Assembly: GCA_023053545.1 (NCBI GenBank)
Contig: JAKZAN010000002.1
Span: 10,598,790-10,662,789 of the forward strand
Reading direction: 5' to 3'
Origin: Lepidurus packardi
Taxonomy: Eukaryota; Arthropoda; Branchiopoda; Notostraca; Triopsidae
DNA length: 64,000 nt
Part shown: positions 1-10,700 of the stretch, piece after piece
How positions within the stretch are numbered: the stretch's first letter is position 1
Layout of the letters: the number at the start of each line of letters is the position of its first letter
The notes under the pieces: generated by a model
Seen by the model: only the letters and a program-made list of their open reading frames with translations
Told to the model about the DNA's origin: nothing
Database searches by the model: none
Made by a program: the position numbers and the translations under genes

Positions 1-124
1 TGGCTGGTTCTTCTGGAGCATCTAATTCTGCTTTCAAGTCGTTCTTCGTTTCGAGTTTACCGACTTCTTCGATGGCTTTGGTCTCCGCCATCACCGGCGT
101 CGTCACTTTGGCTTCGGTCGTCAT
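1..124 (-). CDS. N-terminal exon of an unrecognised acidic protein (partial)
   Basis: An ATG on the minus strand at 124 opens a reading frame that stays open to the window edge, 41 codons. It begins MTTEAKVTTPVMAETK and is rich in Glu, Lys, Ala and Thr, with no hydrophobic stretch, so a cytosolic or nuclear low-complexity N-terminus is likely. The start context has A-rich bases before the ATG. Composition, with repeated GAA, AAA, ACC and GCC codons, looks coding, but the piece is too short to assign to a family. The gene continues to the left, outside the window. It lies downstream of the FAM20B-like gene in the same orientation, about 1.9 kb away. I cannot name a function. Confidence 0.5.
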   Translation of the reverse strand, partial: MTTEAKVTTPVMAETKAIEEVGKLETKNDLKAELDAPEEPA

Positions 125-2030
125 AATTTCTCGTATTTTTTCAATTAGTCGCTCAATTCGCTGAGCTCGGAAAAAGCGTCCGTTTCAAAACTTCGGCACC
201 GAATTATTCTTCACAAAAACGTGGATCTCAACCGTCTGAGCCGAAACAAGGGACTCCCGTTTTTCTTCCAACGGTGAACGCCCAACCTGACAATAGCCCA
301 AGCTGTGCTGCGACTGACTGAGACTGGCCAAGCTGCTCGATCGTACGCGCTTGCAGGGACAGACGCGCTTGCTACGGTGTTGCCTGGTTGCCAAAGCTCT
401 AGGACATGGACGCCGTGGCTAGAGCTTACTGGTATGTGGAACTACGGGGCCTCTTGGAGGCATCAAAATGGAGGAACCTCTGGTTTTCTCAAACCCAACC
501 AAGCCATCCCAATGCCCCAAACACGAACAAGAGCGCTTCACTCAGTGTTGCAGGGCAGGCCAGCATTGGAATTTTCAAGGTTTTCTTGACGGGGGGAGCA
601 AAAGAAAGACAAATGACCAGGCCAAAAGCAAACGTCTGTCAAGTTAGTTTTGCCACATTGCCAGTTCCTTGTTGAATAAGATATATATGTGCATATTTTT
701 TTTAAAAAGCTTGAAGAAATAATCCAAGCCTACAGACTCGCCTTATCCAGGCTCGAAATAGTTTAGCGCTTGAGAAAAAATCGGCAGGACAGGTTTTTTA
801 ACAACAACATAGATTTCTACTTGGGAAGCCGGCAGAAGAAGGAAATATGAGCTAGATACAAGTTTTTGAAGCCCTTGTTTGATATTGGAAGCCAGCGACG
901 TCGAATTCTTACTAGCTCAGCTTTTTCTGTTGCTGGTTTTATGAAGAGCGTTCAACCCTATCGCTGGATCTTTTTTCAATTTTTGGACAGTTTTCAGCCT
1001 TATGGTTACGATCTCGGCAGGGCAGGATCCATGTCCGTGACCCACACTCCATCACATTCCTCCGTGTTGTGGCGGTGGTTTGAGTACAATTCTTGCGTCA
1101 CAGGCTGAGGTATCCAGCAACAACTTGGGCAGGATGCCCATTGCTACAATTTACGCTACCCGAGCCTTCTTTTTCTTTAGCGTAAACTAAAAGGCCAAGG
1201 AAGGGAAGAAAAGACGATGAAATGAAAACTAGTGCTTAACTCAAACTCCTCAAAGGAATTTTGTTGCCAACAGGGGCCATATTGCACTCCCAAGTTAAAC
1301 ATGCGTCACACGTATGCAACGCAGATAAATGTGCGTTGTTAAAAGGCAAGAGAAGCTGAAAGCTATCATAAAACATAATTCACATTAACAAACAATAAAA
1401 AAAAAAAGGTAAAAACTCTTGGTTTCTGCTTTCTGGAGTTCTTCGACGTACATACATGCGATCGTGCAATTCCGCAAGTTAGGCAGACTCACAACAATAG
1501 CGCGCCAGTCATATTCCGTGACTCATTGCCATGGTTGAGTCGGTTCTGCAGTACTCGAGCTACGGGTTACGGCAAAAGTAGAGAGAGAGAGGAGAGACCG
1601 CGTTTATTGATCCAGACAACGGCAATGAGGGGGAGGGGTATATCGTTGCTACCCAAAGCAGGAGGCGGAAAGAAGGGCCACGAACTTAGTCGGGAGATAA
1701 AATGGAACTCAAATGGGAAAAGGAGGGGGAACAAGGGCGGCAAACTGGGGTGAATAAATCATCCGTAGCCTCAGACTAAAACTCCCAATGATTTGCCCTA
1801 GAGTCTTCATCTTCCTCAAATTAGGTTGTAAGTTAGGGAGACCAAAAGCTGACCACTTTCATTAGTAATAGACGCGAACTAGAGTGATATGTATTGTAAC
1901 CAAATATAGGTCACACCAATAGGCAATTGTTTTTAATTAAGCTGAGTTTTGCCAAAAAGAAAAAGGTTGGGGGAGGGGCTATAACAGGGGGAAGACAAAG
2001 AAAATGGGGGGGAGGGGGGGTGCTTGAACG
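125..2030. other. Intergenic region, nothing recognised
   Basis: This interval covers the 5' flank of the leftmost gene and the 3' flank of the FAM20B-like gene. It has short overlapping ORFs on both strands but none with domain-like composition or matching splice sites. A purine-rich patch lies at 1570-1745, and G-rich runs lie near 1965-2020 just past the FAM20B stop. Confidence 0.5.
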
Positions 2031-3889
2031 TTACCTGGCCGAGTGTCTCTGACTACACTTATCGATGGCAACCAGTACAACAGCCAGACGTCTATCTAGA
2101 GCTTCATAATGCTTGGGAGCCAGTAATGGCGAAAGGATGTGGTCATCGGTAACCAACTCGAATGCCTGGCTTAAATGTCCCCGTAATAGTTTTAATCTTT
2201 GGACTAGACTTTGTCGCAGACTAAGACATACGAAAAAATAAAAAAAGGGATAGCATAAAAGTTAACACGAATAGCAACTTCGCAAATTAAAAAAGCTTAC
2301 ATGCAGCACTGGACAAGCGGCGCTAGGATATCCAAGTGGTCAATATGTGGGTTGCCAAAACTAGACAAAGATTTTTGTTGTTGTTTATTTTTCGGTGCAA
2401 TTTGCAAAGAAGAGTATGTAGTTTAGGACAAAATTACCTTTTTCCGTTATCAATGAGGAGAACTACGCCGTCCCCAGAGTTATCCATCACCTCATAATGA
2501 TGCCGGTCACCATTTTGAATGAGGAAATCAAAAATAGACGTTTCAATTAAGTCCAATAAGCGATTTTGGTCTCGTTTACCCCTAAAAAGGCTGGTATTTC
2601 GCTGCAAAAGCGAGCAGTAGTCATCGCTTGTTTCCCACCTTCCATAAATCTCTATTATAAATAGCTCTGGCTTTTTTGGAAGTAACCTACAAGGCGGCAA
2701 CGTTTTTCTTGTAAGTTCGCTGCCATGGGCTACGAAATTTGGCTAGTTTAATGTGTGGGGGCAGCCAAAGCACAACGGCTCCTTCAAGGAGACCGTCCTG
2801 ACCGCACACATACTCATCAGGTTTGCAATAGTAACAAATCCCATAGAAGCAAGTCTGGTTACGTTCTAAAGAGACATATTCTTTTAGATTATTTTACATC
2901 TGTAGTGAAAGCACAGATTTTTACCATTTTGGAAGAACGTAGCTTTGAGGCGAGGATCTGCTACAAGGAAAAGTTCTTTCTGCAAGTCCAGAATCCTTCC
3001 ACTAACCAACGGCACTCGTCGGAGGTCCAACAAGAGGCTCAGATAAAATGCTGCAATTTCACCGTTATGCCGATCCCAGCCATTATAGACTTCAGGCCCA
3101 CTCTCAATGTAGTCTCTTGCATACCTGCGGTAGAACACCAGCTATGAGAAATAATAAAAAAGGCAACAAAGTTCGTGGTACCATTGTGGTTTGAATAAAA
3201 CTTGCTGTCCTCCTTGCAAAGTAAGTAGTACTTTCAGTTGCGTTCCGAGCTTAGGAACTTGCGCTTCGAGTATTTTAGCGTTTTGTAAGTCCCTGAGTAC
3301 TGAACCGAGATGAGTAGTTGAGTCCGGAATGACTGACCTGGAAGAAACCCACTGAAATAAGATAGGGCAATAAAGGGGCTTATCTTATGAGCTTGAGAGG
3401 ATTTACCTTAGAAGCAAGTTTCCATGACTCTTCTACGGATAAGGTAATTTCTTCTAACTCACTTCTAATTGACTTGACAAGGCTATATAATGGACTGCGA
3501 ACGCTAATATTACGAGATGAGTAATTGGTCGACTTGACTTCCCGGACAAGCGGCTCCAATAAACGGTTCAAGGAATACTGGAATTACAAAATAAAGTTTA
3601 ACAACAACAAGCAAGAAAACTGATTTTTAATAAAGGAGGAACATAACCAAACCTCTGCCTTTGATGCAGTTTTAAATATTGTTATAGGAACTTCGTTGTT
3701 TGGGTTGGAATGTCTGAATTTTGCCTTTGGGACGTCGGTATCCCTCGAAACTTGGTTTCGATGTTCAGCTTTTGAGTCTCCTGAATTCCTAGTTTCGGTT
3801 GAAAGGACCCAGATGAAATAGGCGTTATATAATACAACTATCACAAAGACGTAAATCAATAATTTCAATATTCTCGGTCGGAACACCAT
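2031..3889 (-). CDS. FAM20B: FAM20B-like glycosaminoglycan xylosylkinase
   Basis: Minus-strand gene with eight coding exons: 3653-3889, 3407-3577, 3182-3351, 2925-3124, 2702-2865, 2438-2649, 2301-2360, 2031-2220. All phases agree and give about 467 residues. FAM20B is a Golgi type II membrane kinase that phosphorylates xylose in the proteoglycan linker, which controls glycosaminoglycan extension. Residues about 8-30 form a single hydrophobic signal anchor. The kinase part shows GTQLKVLL and VLFKP (nucleotide-binding Lys), WDRHNGEIAAF, the Cys-rich TCFYGICYYC, the catalytic DRHHYE, and DNGKSFGNP (metal-binding Asp), in FAM20B order. Vertebrate FAM20B is about 409 residues, so the stem region here is longer. 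The donor after exon 5 (AAC followed by gttgcc) is weak, but its use gives the right spacing to the RWE motif. The stop overlaps a good donor (CAG|gtaacg), so a further exon is possible. Confidence 0.9.
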
Positions 3890-6800
3890 GGCTCATTATT
3901 TGATCTTTTGTTGTCATTCGGTTTGAGAATATATTCGATTACAATCGAAAGAACCGCCCCTAAACGCCATCTAGTGGTTACATTTTGAAACTTAAGTAAA
4001 ATGATCTGATGAGTGTAAGCGCTAAATTCGATTGTGATTAGGAATTCCATTTGGAGCTAAAAACATTTACGAAGATAACTCTCACGTATTCTTAAGTTAG
4101 AGACCCCTTTAGATTTAAAGCAATACACACAGAAGGAACAGAGGATACAGAAGAAAAGGTTTTCAAGACGTACGAAAGCAATTGTCTCGCTAATGAGACA
4201 TTTATTAACGCAGCCGCATAACGACTTTGTTGTGCCCTCATCTTGCTGTACAAGAAAATAAGAGGAGAGTCATCAAGCTACGACGCCAACTTCTTTCCAG
4301 TAACCATAGCAACTTGCAGCGAATCCTTTAGTAACCCAGCCTTTATCTAACGTGCAAGGATATCACGAACCAAACCAAACCTAAAAGTAAAGCGCAGGCC
4401 CTCGCCTTTTGCCAACGTATAGGCTCCGATTTTCCAGTATAGACCATAATTTGATAGACGAAAGGCGACATTATCACAAGCAGAGCAGTGTGTGACAACA
4501 AATCGTCTCTGAGCGAGAACAATACTGAACTACGATTTTCCTCCTGTTAGCTAACACTTGGACGGGGTATTACACGGTATCATATCCGAGCAAAAATCCA
4601 CTTCATAAGGGAGGCTAAGAATCAGCTTCTTCCTCGTATTGATTCTATACAGTGCGGAACACGAAGGTTCATCCAATCCACTTTACTTACGAGGCTTGAT
4701 CATGTGTTATGACAGTTGGCTAAGTCACGCTATTTTGGTGACTTCCACCTTCAGTTAACGTAGCCGCCGACAACGACAAAGGCTCCAGCGCCGCACGTCG
4801 GTCCACACACAGTGTTCCTCTTAAAATCATCTCCGAAGCTTCGCTTCACTGAATCCATCTGGCGCCACTGCTAGACCATCCTGCTAGTAAGTATCTCAAA
4901 TTCAACTCCTTTGTACATCTCGCAATTTGTTCTGCGATCACAACTTCCCTGACCTCGAAAAAAATAAAAACCAAACTTCCAGTATCCCCGGATTGGTTTC
5001 CTACGACTTTGTATATCTGGACGTGTGTATTCTCTCTTCCAACAAATCACTCAACTCAGTACGTTAACGTATTCATTTAACCGACCTTCCTGGTCCCTGA
5101 TTGAAAGCTGCTCATCCTTTCTGCCGATATATCGATCAAACGCTCTCCCGCTCCACTTATATTCGACATCTTATCCCCGTGAAGAAAAGATCGTTTAAGG
5201 CCAGCTTCTAGAACATTGGCTCCGTCTTAAAAAATAATAAAAGAGCATCTAAGCCAAGCTTATACATTTAAATTGACAAGAAAGGAAAAATAACAAAAAC
5301 AAAATAATGGGCTAAAACGGAATTCCGTAAAGATATGTGTTAAATTCCTAACAATGGACGTTTATCTCCTACTCTGTAGCTAAACATAGCTTCGGTTTAC
5401 TTATATATGCTCCAGCTAGACAACAGCTTTTAGGTCTGGAGGGATTAACGAAAAAGACAGAAGAAAAAAAATTATACAAAGAATACACTGGCACTGGAAC
5501 GACATATAGAAAAGGATGTAACAAGTTTTTTTTAAATAATAATTTCCTCTCCGGCGTCAATGCCCAGCATTCAGGAATAATCAAACTCTAACTTAATTCT
5601 TTGAGTATAGAGCGATAAAAACAAATATATTTTCAGCGATTTTAGACAAAAGACCCGTTTCCACGGTTACACTGACTCCAATACCCTATTTTATTCATAA
5701 AAGTCAGTGAAGCAAAGTAAACCGGAACTTACTTCTGGGCTGACTTCCATTTGTCCATGTTCCGTATAAACGAGCATTCCTTGAAACTCGAAAAGAAAAA
5801 ATCGTTATGCCACATGTTATTTGCCGCTTGTAAATAGCCGCCTTCCTGGAGCTTTACACGTAAACATCCTCTTATCCTGTCATGAAATTGTCATCAAACA
5901 TTCCTAAGGCCTTTGCATTCATCGAAGGGGACTTTTCAAATATGATCCATTTAAAACGTATCCATTTATCTTAAACGTGACTAGCGTATGCAAATGATAT
6001 TTGGCATATCAAGCGTCTGTTTTGCTGGCCCTAAGCCATGGTGTCCTGTCCTTGCTTCTTTTATGGCGAGTGGAAGTCAAGTTCACTAAAGAAAGTCGAC
6101 TTTCTCGCCACAGAAATTTGTGTATCAGCCTTTAGCTCGCTTCCCAAACTCCCCAAGACATTGCACCGTGACCCCAGTAATAGTAAAAAGATCTATCGGA
6201 AAAAACCCCATGAAATATACTTACTGTTACATCCCACCCATTCCGCCCCTTTGATTTTTTCCCCTTCTTTCTTTTTCTTATCCCTTGTTTAACGAACGCT
6301 GCCAAACTTAAAACATCACAACCAAAGTAAGCAAGGGGCTGCTTGATGGAGATCACAACAGCATGGAAAGAAATAGGAGCCTCTATCTTAGTACGGCAAA
6401 TTCTATGCCGTCTTCGGGGAGTAATCCATTAAGGTCGGACAGCTTTGATTTGGCTTCCAACAAATGCATAGTCAATATACGTCTTCTTTCTAAAGACTAT
6501 TATAAGAAACTTCAAAGCCTTGCAAAGAAGAAATACATGGAATCCCCATAGGAAACACAGCGCATAAAAGGACAGCCAAATATTTCTAAAAGAAATATGG
6601 ACTTTTAACTTTTCCCCAGCTCTTGTATCATTGCTCATACCGCACACACTAGAAAAACGCCACCTACCATCTGTTAGGAAAGTTAAATTCGAAACGATTT
6701 GTCCAAGCCTTCGTTCGGATAACTTCAAAAGGATGCCTAAAATTAAAGCTACGGACGTTTCACAAGGTCAGGTAGTGAACTCGTAGCGCTAGTTCGGCCT

Positions 6801-7608
6801 GCCTTACTAAGAGCACAATAATCAATCTATTCAAAAATGAATAATGGTGAATGACGCTCAATAATGAATAAGGGTATGGAACCAAGTGGAAGAATCTTCC
6901 TCCTAACCACGATTCGTTCGGTTACTCCATCTTCATCACAGTATATAGGTAATATAGAGTGGTCTCCATGTTACTCAGTTGATATTTTTATTCTTAGACG
7001 GAATAGTAGAGTAGTTCACTGTGTGGTTAGTTGCGTTTTTATCACAAACAAAGTGGACCACACTAACAATTAAGGAAGATTGTTTTTTTTTTTGCGTTGA
7101 CAGAATGATTTTGTCCCCAACTAAATAGGCAGTTATACAGCAGGAAGCCTGTTTCTTTTTTTTGCTTGTTTTCCGACGCGGGTTAAAAAGCGAGTCATTG
7201 TCGAGATTACGTGCCCAACTTTCGGAATATATATACCGCACAGACATCCAGCAGATCAATAAAGAAAGACACGCTAGCTTTGTTTCCGCTTCAAATCTCT
7301 CGTTATTCACATGGAAGAAATGTCCTTTGCTTGTTCCCGTTCCTCAAAATAAAAACTCTTTCATAAAGTTACATCTCACTACTCCGTCTCGGCATTCGCC
7401 TGGTCTCTCATTTAGGCACGACCACTGCGTTTCCACCGAGTTCGTGAAATTTTAACGACCCTGTAGTCATTTATAGTCTTCCGTAATCTCAACCAACGGC
7501 CCAATATAAAACTCCCTGCTGGCTTTCCTATCTAGTTAAAATATTCGTAGCATTAATGTCTGTTTTTCACTTAATTCCATTGTTTCTCTTTCTCTCTCGT
7601 TACATTAG
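3890..7608. other. Intergenic region between divergent genes
   Basis: AT-rich sequence between the FAM20B-like start (minus) and the first known stomatin exon (plus). The stomatin exon at 7609 is preceded by a strong pyrimidine tract and AG, so an untranslated stomatin exon probably lies somewhere upstream. A TA-repeat at 7227-7235 could be its TATA element, but this is only a guess. ORFs here are short, overlap on both strands and look random. Confidence 0.4.
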
Positions 7609-7749
7609 CTCTGATGAGTTCCGAAGCGGACTTAGAGGGAGGGAGCACAAGGGAAAATAAAAGGCACTCCGGGAGTCCGGAATTAAATCACTCCCCAACC
7701 AACAATGGATACAAGAAACCTCCGCGCCAAGTGGACTTCGTGTTTGGCG
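7609..7749 (+). CDS. Stomatin alternative first coding exon A
   Basis: Exon preceded by a long pyrimidine tract and TTAG. It contains ATG at 7614 and ends GGCG|gtaagc after 136 coding bases (phase 1), encoding 45 polar residues starting [11 protein letters not shown]. The G joins CG at 12095 to make an Ala codon, and the frame continues into the membrane hairpin. The acceptor before the ATG implies an upstream untranslated exon. Its product would give stomatin a Ser/Lys/Pro-rich cytosolic tail. Confidence 0.7.
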
Positions 7750-10700
7750 GTAAGCTCTCAACTTTGAATATACTTGTCTGATGTTATCTATCTCTTGTAT
7801 CTATACCCCATATGCACGTAACGCCCAATTTTTGCCCTGTAAAAGTTAGAGGGGAAACATAGCCAGAAATAGAAAGAGTGATACAAGTGTTGTTAGCATT
7901 TGACAGTTCCCTTCGAAGGTAAATGACACGGAAAATGGATTTGCCAGATTGGCTCCCGCCATGATTTGCTACCCGGCAGGATCCCTAAGTCACTAGGGAA
8001 CGTGCAAGGCCCGAAAAGCATAATCAAAGGAATTAAAATTAGGATATTAAGAAGATGGCTAGATTAATGCTAAATCTTCCTACCGTATTCAAAATGAGAG
8101 GAGGGACAGGGGTTTAAAGATTCCCGCATATAAAAGGCCGGACAGAACTTGGATTCAGCATTAGTTGGGTGGCCTGAATCAAAGCGATCTGAGCTACCTT
8201 TTTATTTCATTATTTCTTTTTGAGGAAAGAGAGAGTGTGCGTTGGTAAAATGGAGCCCTGGATTCATATTTGGTGTGAAGAAAAAGGCTTGGAGCCTAGC
8301 ACAGCACAATATCTGCACCGACAGGGCTTTCGCAGTGTGAGACATTTGTTAGCGATCAAGGAGCAAGTTACCGACTTGTTAGAACTCCCTTTGGCTGAGA
8401 AACTGCTTTTAAGATGCGAAATCGATGCGCTCAGGTGTCACGAGCAAAATAGAGGCGAGGAAAACCTACGACCGAAATCTGCTGCAATTCAAGTCTACCA
8501 TCTCCCCGCTGACAAGTTCTTTGTGCATTGGACAAAATCTTTGTCGCCGACGCCGTCCGTCACTGATCTCCGAATCCAGCCCGAGCAGCATCAGCTTGTA
8601 GCAACCTCAACAGCTTACGGTTACGACAAAGTCTTAACTGATGAGTTCCACGAGAAGTGGAGACGAGGGAAATCTGCGACGCAGCAACTCGCTTTAGATA
8701 TGCAAATGTCCTTGTCAAGCTCCGAATCAACTCGTCTTGAGTTACGTGAGGAACTGATTCACATTGATCACCGTCATCAGCCATTTGAGATTGACGGCGA
8801 CACGGAACATCAGCATGGATTCCCAACGTTCATCGAGGAGCAACTCGATAATGTGTGCACAGACGCTCCGCCAGACCACGAAGAGCAGCATGTCATACTA
8901 ACTACGAATCCGGAGCAACCTTTCGTCTACTGTACTTATCACACCGAAGACACCGTGCTGAATGAGTCCTTATTACCGTTGAGCATTAGCAGAAGTGGCC
9001 GTAGAGTGAGGAAACCCAAGCGGTGGGATGATTCAGGTACTTTGCTTGAAAAACAAAAAACAAAAATGGATCAAATGTTAGATTACCCGACACAAGAGTG
9101 GGATTTTAGGGATTCTGGCACAGGATGAGTTTCTAAAGTAGTCGAAGGGCCAAAAAATTGGTCAATCTAGGCAGAAGTTCCTCAAATGAAAAAAAGTTGG
9201 GAGATTGGCAGCGAGCGAGTTCTTGTTCGTATTTTGCTACCTCGATAATGCAATTGTATCAGGGATCGAATGCACGTGTCTTCGGGGCTGCGTATTTGTC
9301 GGGGCAATAGAATAGGGCTCCACTAGGTTTACGACGTGATAAATAAGGACGGTTCAATTAGCTCCTGTCACGTGACCTGATTGGTCCTACCACCCGTACG
9401 GGGTAATAGAAAGCATTTCGTTCCCCAATTGGTAGTGCTACTTCAATTAAGTGAGGCATATAAGCAAGAGACGCTTGCTGGAGAACCGTGCGGCTGGGGA
9501 GTGATCGCGGGAGGAGAAATGACACACCAAAACGATAAACCCGACCAGGACCCGGCAAATGGTCATAGAGCGCCAGATCTTTTCTTAGAACTTAATTGAG
9601 ATGCCCGGTTCCGTTGTCTTACATTAATTAACAGACAATTGATACCTTTTTATTCCAAACCTTCTGCTTTTTGTCTATACCCCTTTACGCGCAGTAACAT
9701 TTTCAGTTTTGGCTAAGAATTCCTTGACACAAGCGAGGAGGAAGTTGTTTTTTAAATATCTCTATTTTGCACTTTCTTGTCTCTCGCTCTCTTTCTCTCC
9801 TCCACAAGAGACAGAAAAGTCTCAAAATTATCTTCCAGAAGATAAAAGAGTTCTCCAAATTCCCTTTCCGAGAGAGAATGAGGGAGAGAGGGAGATGCGC
9901 GGTGCAGGGCGGTCGCAAAGCATCCGATTAAGCGTCGCCGCAAGGCACAGAAAAAGTGCCTATACCCATTGTACGGTGTGGAGTGTACCTCTTGGATTCC
10001 AAACCAACACGTGGTCCTCTTTTTGGTACAAGATTTCTTTCGCAGCCATTCCCCATCAGTCCCCAGCATCTCATATCAGGATACAGAGTGTGTAAGTGCA
10101 GTGGTTCGAACTCTGGCGCTTTAAAGTTCTAATTGTTAACCAAAGTTTCCAGATTGTGGATAAACAGCTTTAAGTTTACTCCGTTTTGCTTTTCTTGTTG
10201 GTGCTTGAAGGAGCAGAATCACAATGAGCAGGGGTTGCCATTTGTGTATCAGCTCAGATTGAAGGTTTAAGCCAGCTACTTACCACGTTGAGCGTGTTCA
10301 TCCATACTTTTCGGAAAAGCAAAGTTTTGACTGGGGTCAAGAGTGTGTACACATAAATGTAGTGGGGGAGAAAGATAGAAATGGACCCAATGGAACCAAG
10401 TTTGATCAATATTCAAAAAGTTTCCCTTGAACGCTTGTGACGTTAGGTACTGCAGGACCAGGAGATATTTTGTAGTTAAAAGTGCTTGTCCCTTTTTGCG
10501 TTAATTAAATAGAAGCCTCGCTGCAGAGTGGTTGTGTCCATTGATATTTCTTCCTCAGACGAAGGCCATTTTAACCCCTGTCAGCGTCAGATGTTTCTTG
10601 CAAGTTCTCGGAAAAGTGTGACAGTGATGTTGGCTCCATTACGATTGCGTCTATCAAGTAATCTGCATTTTTGAAAGAATCGGATTCAAAAAGTTTCCGT

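Noticed and set aside
9709..10095. 128-codon ORF with a hydrophobic start
   Set aside because: The minus strand is open over the same interval; composition follows purine/pyrimidine tracts rather than codon use.
10095..10130. tRNA-like box B (GGTTCGAAC)
   Set aside because: No matching box A, no cloverleaf stems and the box B ending does not fit GGTTCGANNCC.
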